Shown: positions 35,661 through 43,855 of the stretch, one piece after another
Layout of the letters: every line of letters begins with the position of its first letter
Numbering within the stretch: position 1 is the first letter of the stretch
Assembly: GCA_028285165.1 (NCBI GenBank)
Contig: JANQQB010000431.1
Location: 1-44,710, forward strand
Source: Rhodobiaceae bacterium
Lineage (GTDB): Bacteria; Pseudomonadota; Alphaproteobacteria; Rhizobiales; JANQQB01
Direction of reading: 5' to 3'
Length of the DNA stretch: 44,710 bases
Translations under genes and position numbers: made by a program
The notes under the pieces: generated by a model
Seen by the model: only the letters and a program-made list of their open reading frames with translations
Databases searched by the model: none
Told to the model about the DNA's origin: nothing

Positions 35661-36011
35661 ACGGGTCACCGCCGGCCGAACCGATCGAAGGCCACGATCG
35701 GCAGCGGCCAAGGGAGAAGCGGGGCTGCGTGCCCCGTTTCTTCTCTGCGTTTCGGACCCGGATTTGCCGATTTGCATCTTGCCGGGTTTCCGGCGGATCT
35801 GACTGGCGGGCGAAACAATGCTGCCTATGCGGGTAAGGTTCGATCTCTAGGGGGGATGCATTGTCACATTGCCCTCAAAGACGTCACAGTTTGACCGTTT
35901 TGTGTGCAAATCGACGACGCATTTACGGGCTATCAATACCGCATCGGTGGTCGGAACACTCGCGGCCCATCCGGCCCGGCTGTTCGACATTTCGGCAGGG
36001 AGGCCATTCCG
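35661..36011. other. Intergenic region between the two EF-hand genes
   Basis: These 351 bases contain the terminator at 35716-35744 and should hold the promoter of the second EF-hand gene. No open frame or operator was recognised. Confidence 0.5.
35716..35744 (+). terminator. Rho-independent terminator after EF-hand gene 1
   Basis: Stem CGGGGC/GCCCCG with a TGCGT loop, extended by weaker A-T and G-T pairs, followed by TTTCTTCT. It separates the two EF-hand genes, so each probably has its own promoter. Confidence 0.82.
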
Positions 36012-36308
36012 ATGAAAACCAGAATTTTCGTATTCGCCGCAGCGTTTGTCTTGGTATCCGGACCCGCGCTCGCCGTCTCGGACTTCATGGCCGTCGATGC
36101 CAATTCCGACGGCTTTGTATCCTATGCGGAAACAACGATCGGTGCTCCGGAGATCTCAGACGATCTCTTCAAGGTAGCCGACGCGGACGGTGACGGCGTG
36201 CTTTCAGCCGCTGAATATACCGAAGCGTTTCAACAAATGGGCGACCAGCGCATCGACGTCGTGACAGGCTGCGGCAAGGCCGGACATCAAAGCGCGGTTG
36301 CATACTGA
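36012..36308 (+). CDS. Small secreted EF-hand protein (copy 2)
   Basis: 98 aa. Residues 1-22 are a signal peptide (MKTRIFVFAAAFVLVSGPAL then AV). The mature part has EF-hand loops DANSDGFVSYAE and DADGDGVLSAAE in the same spacing as copy 1, joined by IGAPEIS in place of VGAPEIT. A C-terminal extension of about 24 residues, with one cysteine, is absent from copy 1. It is likely a calcium-binding periplasmic or secreted protein. GGGAGG lies 13 nt before the ATG. A GC hairpin at 36355-36375 may end the transcript. Confidence 0.83.
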   Translation: MKTRIFVFAAAFVLVSGPALAVSDFMAVDANSDGFVSYAETTIGAPEISDDLFKVADADGDGVLSAAEYTEAFQQMGDQRIDVVTGCGKAGHQSAVAY

Positions 36309-36448
36309 ATCATTGCGCGAGCGCAGTTTCGTATCTACGCCTGAAATCACACTGGCCCGACCGGCACGGCCGGGCTTCGAGCGGTCACGCCAGAAGCAAT
36401 CGGCGGCCTCCGGGAGCTGCGCCGGTGCTTTGATCTGGCGGCTTCAGA

Positions 36449-37294
36449 CTACCTATCCCGCCAGGTGAATGTGGCCTGCATGGCCAGGGCCCCCTCGGGG
36501 TTCATGGCCCAGGCCGTGCCCGTCTCGTCGTCTGTTTTTGCGGCGACGGTGAAATCCTTGTCGGCGAAAACCGGGCTGACCGCGCGGAACGCAAATGATG
36601 CAAGCGGGCGGTCGCCGGCAACCTGTCCGGCGAGATCCGCCAGCAATGTCGCCTGCAGCGGCCCGTGCACCACGAGATCGGGATACCCCTCCACATCGCG
36701 ACAGAAGTCGACATCGTAATGGATGCGATGGCCGTTGAAGGTTAGGGCGGAATACCGGAACAGCCACACCGCGCTGGGGGAGATTGTCCGGGTCATGTCG
36801 GCGCCTCGCGGAGGTGCTGGCGGAGGCGGCGGGGGAACGTCGCGTCGTCTCGGTTCAAGATAGACGACGTCGTGTTCTTCGGTCAGGCATTCCCGTCCTT
36901 CGCTTTCGATCACATGGCGAACGGTGACGAACACCATCGGCCCCGACCGACCGGTCTTGTGATCGATCGCGGCAATCGTCGAGGTCTTTCTCGCCTGTGC
37001 ACCGAAACGCAAGGGCGCGCTGAAGGTCAGCCGACCGCCGGCCCACATGCGGCGCGGCAGAGAAATCGGCGGCATGAAGCCGCCCAGTGCCGCATGGCCG
37101 TCCGGTCCGGTTTCCCGGGTCGGTACGGCTTCGGCGAAATAAATCCAGTGCCAGAGCGGGGGCAGACCGGTTTCCTCGCGCAGTGTGTCCTCGCAATCGA
37201 GCGTCGCGGCGAGGAGCCTTGCCTGGCGGCTGTCGATGACGTCATCGATGGTGCGCTGTTTTCCGATCCACGTTTCAAGCGTCCCTGCATCCAT
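36449..37294 (-). CDS. MaoC-like / FAS1-like hydratase-dehydratase
   Basis: 281 aa. It has the double hot-dog layout: an N-terminal FAS1-like dehydratase domain (about 1-130, with PLWHWIYFAEAVPTR and RRMWAGGRLTF), a Pro-rich linker (RRRDVPPPPPPAPPRG), and a C-terminal catalytic half with HYDVDFCRDVEGYPDLVVHG, which carries the Asp and His of hydratase 2 enzymes. Related proteins hydrate mesaconyl-C4-CoA or similar acyl-CoAs. The ATG at 37294 is preferred over an in-frame GTG at 37306. It lies 48 nt after a NUDIX gene and is the last gene of a run that begins with the second liv operon. Confidence 0.9.
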   Translation of the reverse strand: MDAGTLETWIGKQRTIDDVIDSRQARLLAATLDCEDTLREETGLPPLWHWIYFAEAVPTRETGPDGHAALGGFMPPISLPRRMWAGGRLTFSAPLRFGAQARKTSTIAAIDHKTGRSGPMVFVTVRHVIESEGRECLTEEHDVVYLEPRRRDVPPPPPPAPPRGADMTRTISPSAVWLFRYSALTFNGHRIHYDVDFCRDVEGYPDLVVHGPLQATLLADLAGQVAGDRPLASFAFRAVSPVFADKDFTVAAKTDDETGTAWAMNPEGALAMQATFTWRDR

Positions 37295-37342
37295 CGTTAT
37301 TGGCACTCCTCAGATCATTGACGAGCGGCGGTGCGTTTGGCG

Positions 37343-37975
37343 CTACCGCCAGGCAAAAGCCGGTTGGTCGTATTGGGCGACCCTTGTGGTCATGCCACGC
37401 AAGGCGACCTCGCGGAACTGGAACAGGATGGCTGCGGTCGGCGCAAACATTTCCCTCGACAGGGCCGGCAGGAGCATGGACAGCACCGGTCGATCCCCTT
37501 CGGCCGGCGGGCTGAGGATCGGTATGTCAGGGCTGTCCAGTTCGCTGAGCGGAATGCGGTAGACGGTGTCGACTTCGGCGGGATCCGGCGTCAGCGCCAT
37601 CTCGGTTTCGCACCAGACCACAACGGGGGTGATGCGAAAGCCGGAGCGGGTGGGATAGTCGTCGAGCGATCCGAGCACGCAGGAGGCGGGCAGGGACAGG
37701 CCGAGTTCTTCCTCCAGTTCCCGCAGCGCCGCCGCGATACTTGTCTCGCCGGCATCGAGACGGCCACCGGGCAAGGCGAACTGGGAGGAATGGCGTTTGA
37801 TCGTGCGGGGCCGCAAGGTCAGAAGGGTACACGCCTCGCCATCTTTCGTGCCGGGACCGACAACGATGGCGACGGCGGCTTTCTTGAGCTCCTCGTCGGC
37901 AATCGGCAGGACCGGAAACCGCTCGAGATGGCGGACAATCCGGGAACGCAGGTCGGGGCCATGGGAATAACTCAT
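37343..37975 (-). CDS. NUDIX hydrolase, CoA pyrophosphatase (NudL-like)
   Basis: 210 aa. The NUDIX box GRLDAGETSIAAALRELEEE, ending LGL, is complete (G-x5-E-x7-REUxEExGU). The preceding LLTLRPRTIKRHSSQFALPGG matches the CoA-pyrophosphatase extension of the NudL/Nudt7-like group. It would cleave CoA or acyl-CoA to phosphopantetheine and 3',5'-ADP in the cytoplasm. It begins 36 nt after livF of system 2 and ends 48 nt before the hydratase gene, so a shared transcript is likely. The CoA link with the hydratase is suggestive. Confidence 0.92.
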   Translation of the reverse strand: MSYSHGPDLRSRIVRHLERFPVLPIADEELKKAAVAIVVGPGTKDGEACTLLTLRPRTIKRHSSQFALPGGRLDAGETSIAAALRELEEELGLSLPASCVLGSLDDYPTRSGFRITPVVVWCETEMALTPDPAEVDTVYRIPLSELDSPDIPILSPPAEGDRPVLSMLLPALSREMFAPTAAILFQFREVALRGMTTRVAQYDQPAFAWR

Positions 37976-38011
37976 TCCGGCTCCCCGGCACAGGCGGTCG
38001 GTAACCGGCGA

Positions 38012-38914
38012 TCAGCCGCCGAGGAAGAGCCGTCCGACATTGGGATTGTCGAGCAATTCCTTGCCGGTTCCGGCAATCGCGATCCGTCCGGAAACCAGCA
38101 CATAGCCGATATCGGCAAACTCCAGGCCTTTCTTGGCGTTCTGCTCGACCATCACGATGGTCTTGCCCTCGTTGTGCTGGAGATCATGCAGGATTTCGAA
38201 AACCATGTCGATAAATCGCGGCTCAAGACCGATCGAGGGTTCGTCGACAAGCAGCACATCCGGGTTCATCACCAGCGCCCTGGAGATCTCCAAGAGCCGC
38301 CGTTCGCCGCCAGACAGAACCTTGGCCGGGTGTTTGCGGCGGGCGGCGAGCCGGGGATATTTGTCGAAGATTTCCTCCGCGATGGCCTTGGCTTCCGCCG
38401 GCTTGTCCTTGAGGAAGCCACCCATCCAGAGGTTTTCCTCCACGGTCATGGCCGGAAACACCGATTTGTCCTGAAGAATGTAGGCAATGCCGGCCTGTTT
38501 CAGCTTTTCATTCGGCGACAGCCGGGTGATGTCCTTGCGTTCGGGACCGATGCCGGCGGATATGGTCCCGGAGAAGATGTTATTGAAGCCGAAAATGGCA
38601 TGCAGGACCGTCGACTTGCCGGCACCGTTCGGCCCGATCAGGCAAAGGGATTGCTTCGCGCCGACCATGAGATTGATGTCGTGCAGGATTTCCATCTGCC
38701 CGTAGCCGGCGTTCAGGTTTTCGATCGTCAGATACGGATCGCCGGAGACGAGCCCGGCAAGCTGGTCAACCGTGACCTCTTCCGCAATCTCGGCAACCTG
38801 CCGGGTGACCTCGTCGACGGAAATCACCGTGTCGACGCTGCCCATGTGGTAGCCGGTCGACTTTTTGTCCTCGCCGGCCGAAGCGCCGGTGCTTTCGGGG
38901 TGCTCGCCAACCAT
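38012..38914 (-). CDS. livF: Liv-type ABC transporter ATP-binding protein LivF (system 2), with N-terminal extension
   Basis: 300 aa, about 60 longer than a typical LivF. The ATPase domain starts near residue 61 (PYLTIENLNAGYGQMEILHD) and has Walker A CLIGPNGAGKSTVLH, signature LSGGERRLLEISRALVM, Walker B VLLVDEPSIGLEP and VMVEQNAKKGLEFADIGYVL. The extra N-terminus is acidic and helical, including EVTRQVAEIAEEVTVDQL. The ATG at 38914 overlaps the livG stop by one base (ATGA type junction), supporting the long form; an internal ATG at residue 24 would also leave an extension. It is the last transporter gene of system 2. Confidence 0.94.
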   Translation of the reverse strand: MVGEHPESTGASAGEDKKSTGYHMGSVDTVISVDEVTRQVAEIAEEVTVDQLAGLVSGDPYLTIENLNAGYGQMEILHDINLMVGAKQSLCLIGPNGAGKSTVLHAIFGFNNIFSGTISAGIGPERKDITRLSPNEKLKQAGIAYILQDKSVFPAMTVEENLWMGGFLKDKPAEAKAIAEEIFDKYPRLAARRKHPAKVLSGGERRLLEISRALVMNPDVLLVDEPSIGLEPRFIDMVFEILHDLQHNEGKTIVMVEQNAKKGLEFADIGYVLVSGRIAIAGTGKELLDNPNVGRLFLGG

Positions 38915-39660
38915 CAGTGCGCCCCCAGATATGCGTCGATGACGCGTTGATCGTTCTGGATTTCGGCCGGTGTGCCTTCGGCCAGCAATTCGCCGTGCGC
39001 CAGGCAATAGATCCGGTCGGCCATGTTCATGATCACCCGCATGTTGTGCTCGATCACAAAAAGGGTGATGCCGAACTCGCTGTTGGCGCGGCGCAACCGG
39101 TCGATCAGGCCGTTGATCAGCGTCGGGTTGATGCCGGCCGTCGGTTCGTCGAGCATCAAAACGGTCGGTTCGTTCATCAACGCCATGGCGAACTCGAGGA
39201 GCTTCTGCTGCCCGAAGGAGAGCGAGCCTGCGCGCAGGAACCGCTTTTCGTAGAGACCAACAAAATCGAGCAGGTGATCGGCCCGGTCGAAATCCTCTTT
39301 GGTGTTGCGTCCGAACATGTCCGACCACGCGATCTTGCGATGCGGGATGGAGATCAGCATGTTGTCGACGCAATTCATGGCGCCGTAGATACGGGTCTGC
39401 TGGAACGTGCGCAAAAGGCCGAGCCGCGCGATCTCCTGGACCTGAAGCTTCGAGATCTCCCGACCTTGGAAACGGATCGAGCCGGAATCGATCGGGTGGT
39501 AGCCGACGACAGAATTGAACAACGTGGTCTTGCCCGATCCGTTCGGGCCGATGAGGCCGGTGATGCCGCCCTCGACGACCTGCATGGATATGTTCTTGTT
39601 GGCGACCACGCCGCCATAGGACTTGGAAACGTCGGCGACTTCGATGATGGCACTGGTCAT
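38914..39660 (-). CDS. livG: Liv-type ABC transporter ATP-binding protein LivG (system 2)
   Basis: 248 aa. Walker A is GLIGPNGSGKTTLFN, the signature is LSFGQQKLLEFAMAL (LSFGQ instead of LSGGQ, common in LivG), Walker B is VLMLDEPTAGINP, and the switch His lies in FVIEHNMRVIMNMADRIYCL. RTFQQTRIYGAM is typical of the Q-loop region. The ATG at 39660 overlaps the livM stop by 4 nt. It works with LivF to power the second liv-type importer. Confidence 0.95.
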   Translation of the reverse strand: MTSAIIEVADVSKSYGGVVANKNISMQVVEGGITGLIGPNGSGKTTLFNSVVGYHPIDSGSIRFQGREISKLQVQEIARLGLLRTFQQTRIYGAMNCVDNMLISIPHRKIAWSDMFGRNTKEDFDRADHLLDFVGLYEKRFLRAGSLSFGQQKLLEFAMALMNEPTVLMLDEPTAGINPTLINGLIDRLRRANSEFGITLFVIEHNMRVIMNMADRIYCLAHGELLAEGTPAEIQNDQRVIDAYLGAH

Positions 39661-40715
39661 TCGGCCGCCTCCGGCTGGGGCCGCCCGGCAGGCGTGCGCT
39701 CCTCGATGCGAATGCCGAACCATTGCGGTCTGACATGTTTGAGCCAGCCCATCAGGCCGTCCTGGAAGTAGACGACGGTGACGACGATGAGCGCGCCGAG
39801 CGCAACCCATTGCCAGCCGAGGAAATAGTTCCAGGTCACTTCCTTGAAGACGTGGAACATGACGGCGCCGATTACCGGTCCCCACAATGTGCCCTTGCCG
39901 CCAAGCAGCACACACACGACCATGAAGATGCCGAGATTGATGGTCTGGTACGCGGTTTCAAGCGGTTCGAAATGGATCAGTTGGAAGCCGGAGAACGCGC
40001 CGGCCAGGCCGACGGCGAAGGCGGCCATCGCCCAGGTGATCAGCTTGTAGCGCAAGGTGTGGATGCCCATGCCCTCGGCCTTTTCCTCATCGTCGCGGAT
40101 CGCGTTGATGGCGGCGCCGAACCGGGTCGAGTAGAGCCAGGCGAGAAACACGATCAGCGAGACGCCGAGGCCGCAGAACAGATAATAAAAGAAGATCTTG
40201 CCTTCATCGAGATCACCCGGATAGACGGGCAGGGCGATGCCCTGGCCGCCGCCGATCCAATCCCAGTTGGACACAAGTTCGCCGGCGGCGATGGCGACGC
40301 CGAGCGTTCCGATTGCAAAATAGGGACCGCGCAAACCGAAGGTGATGTACCCGATCAGGACCGCGCAGACGGCGCAGAAGATGCCGGCCGCAAGCGACCC
40401 AAGGGCGACGCCGAGGAAATATTGCGTCGGCGTGAAATCGAAGCGGCCCCCGCCTGAGGCATCGGTGTATTGCCCGACATCGTAGACGAGGCTGATGGCA
40501 ACAACGGCGGCGACATACATGCCCGTGCCGTAAAAGAAGATGTTGCCAAGCGAATTGTATCCCATCTGGCCGCCGGTCATGTCCCAGGACAGCGCGACGA
40601 TGATCATCAGCCAGAGCGTTGCAAGCTGCGTCCCGAACTCGGGAAACATAAACGGGGAAAAGGCGCTGAACGCCAGGAGGATTGCATAAATCGGATATCT
40701 ATAGGTTGCCGGCAT
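39657..40715 (-). CDS. livM: Liv-type ABC transporter permease LivM (system 2)
   Basis: 352 aa with nine or ten membrane helices. The segment LIALSWDMTGGQMGYNSLGN-like (IVALSWDMTGGQMGYNSLG) is the LivM N-terminal motif, and the coupling loop is FGAAINAIRDDEEKAEGMGI. LLGGKGTLWGPVIGAVMF is typical of the C-terminal part. It has a polar C-terminal tail ending PQPEAAE. It follows livH after 9 nt and overlaps livG by 4 nt. Confidence 0.94.
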   Translation of the reverse strand: MPATYRYPIYAILLAFSAFSPFMFPEFGTQLATLWLMIIVALSWDMTGGQMGYNSLGNIFFYGTGMYVAAVVAISLVYDVGQYTDASGGGRFDFTPTQYFLGVALGSLAAGIFCAVCAVLIGYITFGLRGPYFAIGTLGVAIAAGELVSNWDWIGGGQGIALPVYPGDLDEGKIFFYYLFCGLGVSLIVFLAWLYSTRFGAAINAIRDDEEKAEGMGIHTLRYKLITWAMAAFAVGLAGAFSGFQLIHFEPLETAYQTINLGIFMVVCVLLGGKGTLWGPVIGAVMFHVFKEVTWNYFLGWQWVALGALIVVTVVYFQDGLMGWLKHVRPQWFGIRIEERTPAGRPQPEAAE

Positions 40716-40724
40716 GACCGCCTC

Positions 40725-41636
40725 CTATTGCAGGACCTGGCGAAGGCGCCGCTGCTGCGCCAGCCGGTAGATCAGCACCAGGAGCAAGAGCAGGACGGCG
40801 ATCGCCTGCTGATAGCCGATGCCGAAAATGTGGGCGCCGTACTGTTCCAGGGCCCCGATGCCGAGGCCCGCGGCGATGACGCCGGGAATGTTGCCGATGC
40901 CCGCCGCAGTTACGATCACGAAGGAGCGGATCGAGTAGGCGATGCCGTAAAACGGCTGGATCTCCCAGACGAGAACAATGATCGCGCCCGCCGCGCCGCA
41001 GATCGCGGCGTTCAGCGAAAACGTAAAGGCATAGATCCGGTCGGTGTCGATGCCCATGACACGGGCGGCCCGCGCATCCTGTGCCGTCGCGCGGATCGCT
41101 TGGCCCATCCGGCTCGATTTCATGAAGATGATGACCGCGGCGGCCAGGCTCAGGGCCAGAATGACCCCGATCAGCTTGGCGATCGGGACGTTGACGACGC
41201 CATCGAAGAAGGTCAGCGAATCGTAGTTGAGCCGAAGACTCTGGGTGTCGGATCCGAACAGCAGGTTCATGAACTGCGCCATCATGATGCCGATGCCGAA
41301 CGTGGCCAGCAGGGACGTGAACAGGTCGCGTTCGATCACCCGCCGGATGACGAGCTTGTAGAGCACCCAGCCGATGCACCAGAGCACGCAGAAGGCGATC
41401 GGTACGCCGAGCAGCGGCGGCAATCCCTGCTGCGCCAGCCACCACGACGTGTAGCCGCCGGCGATCACAAAATCGCCCTGGGCAAGGTTCTTGACGTTCA
41501 TGACGCCCCAGACCAGGGCCAGCCCATAGGCGGCCAGCACAAAGATCGCGCCGATCATCATGCCCTGGACGAGGATTTCGATATTGACGACGGGAAATTG
41601 CAGCAACAGGCTGAAATTACCGATGATCTGGTCCAT
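40725..41636 (-). CDS. livH: Liv-type ABC transporter permease LivH (system 2)
   Basis: 303 aa with about eight membrane helices. GMMIGAIFVLAAYGLALVWG and MNVKNLAQGDFVIAGGYTSW are the LivH motifs (usual NFAHG is NLAQG). The coupling loop is IRATAQDARAARVMGIDTDR. The C-terminus has GIGNIPGVIAAGLGIGALEQ. It is the first gene after the 216-nt gap that follows the binding-protein gene, where a hairpin may lower its expression relative to the binding protein. Confidence 0.94.
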   Translation of the reverse strand: MDQIIGNFSLLLQFPVVNIEILVQGMMIGAIFVLAAYGLALVWGVMNVKNLAQGDFVIAGGYTSWWLAQQGLPPLLGVPIAFCVLWCIGWVLYKLVIRRVIERDLFTSLLATFGIGIMMAQFMNLLFGSDTQSLRLNYDSLTFFDGVVNVPIAKLIGVILALSLAAAVIIFMKSSRMGQAIRATAQDARAARVMGIDTDRIYAFTFSLNAAICGAAGAIIVLVWEIQPFYGIAYSIRSFVIVTAAGIGNIPGVIAAGLGIGALEQYGAHIFGIGYQQAIAVLLLLLVLIYRLAQQRRLRQVLQ

Positions 41637-41807
41637 GAATTCAGGACTCCGTGTGCCTGGATAGCGCCGTCAGGACGGGCGCCGACGGAACGGAAGCGCG
41701 AGGGGCAGAGCCCGCTTTCGACGCCAGCCTCGAGGCGGGCAGCGCAAGGAGCGATGCGGCTCAAGGCGGTTCCGATTGCAAATCCCGGCGATGGGTGCAG
41801 ACGAACA

Positions 41808-41833
41808 AGCCGGGCCCCACGCGGGACCCGGCT
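41808..41833 (-). terminator. Hairpin between livK and livH of system 2 (possible attenuating terminator)
   Basis: AGCCGGG/CCCGGCT form a 7-bp stem extended inside by CCC/GGG. On the minus strand it is followed by TTGTTCG, only a weak T-tract. It lies 20 nt after the binding-protein stop and 172 nt before livH. Such partial terminators often keep binding-protein mRNA above that of the permease genes. Confidence 0.65.
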
Positions 41834-41852
41834 GCACTGATGTCAATCGGCC

Positions 41853-43085
41853 TTATTCAGCCACGCGCGGCCATTGCAGGTCGTGCGAGGCGAACTTTGA
41901 CGGGGCCACAACATTGTACTTGCCGTCCTGGATCTGACGCAGAACCATGGGTTTGGCGATGTTGTTGCCGGCCTCGGAGAACCGGATCTGGCCGTAGAAG
42001 GTCGACATGTCGGTCTCAGCCAGCGCATCCCGGATCTTTTCCTTGTCGAGCGATCCGGCGCGTTCGAAGGCGTCCTTGAACACATAGACGGCGGCCGAAG
42101 CCTGGGCCGTCTGATAGGGCACGGTCTTTTCGGCATATTCCGGATAGGCGGCCTTGAATTCCTGCTCGTAGTTGGCAGCCGTGCCGAAGATCGGATCTTC
42201 ATAGGACAGGGTCTCGGCCCATTGGGTCGAGCACAGGATGCCGTTGGCCGTCTTGCCGAACTTTCCGGTCACGTCGGCCGCTTCGCAATGGGTAACCGCG
42301 ATCATCGGCACGTCGATGTTCATCTCGCCGATCTGACGGACCGCGGTGGCTGCACCCTTGGAATGGCCCGAAACAACGAGCAGGTCCGGCTTCAGCAGTT
42401 TCACCTTGGTCAGGATCGCGCTCATGTCCGACAGGTCGCGCGGCAGCTTTTCGTCGACCACGATGTTCATGTCGAACTTTTTCGCGTCATCCAGAACGCC
42501 GGCACGGATATCGAGCGAGAACGGATCGTTCTCCACGGCAACGGCAACCTTCACGTCGCCCGGGCTCTTGCCGGATTTCTCGGCCATTTCAGCCGCAAGT
42601 GTGATGGCGGAGGCCAGATATTGCTCGGAAGTCGACAAAACCGCGAACAGATATTTGTACCCCTTGTTGAACAGGGACCTGGAAGCGCCCTCGGCTTCGA
42701 CCATCGGAATCTGATACTTCTCGGTGACCGGCGCGATCGCCTTCGTCAGACCTGAGGAATACGGCCCAAGCATGTACTGGACCTTGTCCTGATTGATCAG
42801 GCGCTCGGCCAGCGTGGCGCCGCGGTCGCCCTTGGATTCATCGTCGTAGTAGATGACGTTGAAATCGTAGCATTTGTCGCCGACCTTGATGCCGCCGTTT
42901 TCCTTGATTTTCTTGATAGCGAACTCATAGCCGTTCTTGGCGTGTACTCCATTGGTGGCGTACTTGCCGGTAAGCGAAATTGCCGAACCCAGGGTCAACG
43001 GTTCGCATTCCGCTGCGTAAGCGGGTCCCGACGCAGCAATCAATACTGCTGCTGCACCGGCCAATCCGATATATTTGTTGATCAT
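41853..43085 (-). CDS. livK: Liv-type ABC transporter periplasmic substrate-binding protein (system 2)
   Basis: 410 aa. Residues 1-25 are a signal peptide (YIGLAGAAAVLIAASGPAYA) cut before AECEPLTLGSAISLTGKYAT. The mature protein is a Peripla_BP_6 two-lobe binding protein, with YYDDESKGDRGATLAERLI and YMLGPYSSGLTKAIAPVTEK, both typical. Two cysteine pairs are possible. The ATG at 43085 begins the signal peptide; the frame continues upstream to 43163 without function. It is the first gene of liv system 2, upstream of livH-M-G-F. Its ligand may be an amino acid, an amide or a small organic acid. Confidence 0.93.
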   Translation of the reverse strand: MINKYIGLAGAAAVLIAASGPAYAAECEPLTLGSAISLTGKYATNGVHAKNGYEFAIKKIKENGGIKVGDKCYDFNVIYYDDESKGDRGATLAERLINQDKVQYMLGPYSSGLTKAIAPVTEKYQIPMVEAEGASRSLFNKGYKYLFAVLSTSEQYLASAITLAAEMAEKSGKSPGDVKVAVAVENDPFSLDIRAGVLDDAKKFDMNIVVDEKLPRDLSDMSAILTKVKLLKPDLLVVSGHSKGAATAVRQIGEMNIDVPMIAVTHCEAADVTGKFGKTANGILCSTQWAETLSYEDPIFGTAANYEQEFKAAYPEYAEKTVPYQTAQASAAVYVFKDAFERAGSLDKEKIRDALAETDMSTFYGQIRFSEAGNNIAKPMVLRQIQDGKYNVVAPSKFASHDLQWPRVAE

Positions 43086-43160
43086 TTTTGAGGTTTTCTC
43101 CCTAGTGCGGCCTGACCCGGGGGATGTTTTGGCGTTCCCCTTGATGCGCCATGGCCTTTT

Positions 43161-43218
43161 CACAGTGACGACGGGCCAAGTTGTTGTTGGTTGTGACTCG
43201 TCACGCCGCTGTCACTGT
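43161..43218. promoter_or_regulatory. Cluster of GTGAC/GTCAC half-sites upstream of liv operon 2
   Basis: CACAGTGAC (43161-43169), the dyad GTGACTCGTCAC (43193-43204) and TGTCACTGT (43210-43218) lie within 60 bp, 75-135 bp before the binding-protein start. The outer two form a larger inverted repeat flanked by TTTT/AAAA. This looks like a multi-site operator, but the regulator is not known. Confidence 0.5.
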
Positions 43219-43300
43219 AAAACACAGATCGTAAAGAGTGCAACGGGCTGCCCTGCGGTCGGCATCGGCTGAAGGCGACCCCATAGCGCGCAGCACAGCG

Positions 43301-43326
43301 CACCGACCCGGGTATCCGGGTCGGTG
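43301..43326. other. Strong hairpin between the XRE regulator and liv operon 2
   Basis: Perfect 11-bp stem CACCGACCCGG/CCGGGTCGGTG with a GTAT loop, 89 nt after the XRE stop. No T-tract follows on either strand, so it is either a weak terminator for the regulator gene or a structural element. Confidence 0.6.
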
Positions 43327-43414
43327 TCGCAGTAAAATGGGTATCACAATGGTCGCCGGCAGAATTTAAGGTTGCCAGATCAACGGGAACCGGCGGCCGA
43401 CAGTCGGTGTGGCG

Positions 43415-43855
43415 TCAGGCGTCTTCGCCTTGATCCGCTTCAAGAAATGCCCGCAATGCTTTCACCTGGCTCGGGGATGCCTTGGCAAGAAGCGGGATCA
43501 TCGCAAGAATGTCCTTACGTTCCGCCAGTACGGGAAATAATTTCATCGATTCGTCAGAGTTTGTGTCTTCTCCGAGGAAAAACGACGCCGTGCATCCAAG
43601 CAATTGGGCAATTTTGACAAGTCGAGCGATCGGGAAACGATTTGCCCCGGTCTCGTATTTCTGGACCTGCTGAAACGTCAGTCCGAGATTTTCTGCCAGC
43701 TTTTCCTGACTGATGCCGCGGACCTGTCGCAGAAACTTGACGCGTGCGCCAAGCGCACGATCAAATTCTTTTGTGCTCTTCGGATCGTCGGGATTCACCG
43801 ACATATCCGGAAGCGGGGGCATGATTTCTGATACGGGGGTACCTGTTCCTAGCAT
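43415..43855 (-). CDS. XRE family transcriptional regulator
   Basis: 146 aa. The helix-turn-helix domain (about 35-92) reads GARVKFLRQVRGISQEKLAE, then NLGLTFQQVQKYETGANRFP, the standard XRE/Cro pattern found in many alphaproteobacteria. The C-terminal 50 residues are helical and may dimerise. The ATG at 43855 has GAGG about 8 nt upstream; internal Met codons at 12 and 18 would also leave the HTH intact. It is transcribed towards liv operon 2. A dyad upstream may be its own operator. Confidence 0.93.
   Translation of the reverse strand: MLGTGTPVSEIMPPLPDMSVNPDDPKSTKEFDRALGARVKFLRQVRGISQEKLAENLGLTFQQVQKYETGANRFPIARLVKIAQLLGCTASFFLGEDTNSDESMKLFPVLAERKDILAMIPLLAKASPSQVKALRAFLEADQGEDA

Noticed and set aside
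37331-38950. 539-codon plus-strand frame opposite the NUDIX and livF genes
   Set aside because: Shadow frame; both minus-strand genes have intact motifs.
40470-41840. 456-codon plus-strand frame opposite livM and livH
   Set aside because: Highly charged product that is the complement of membrane-protein codons; not coding.
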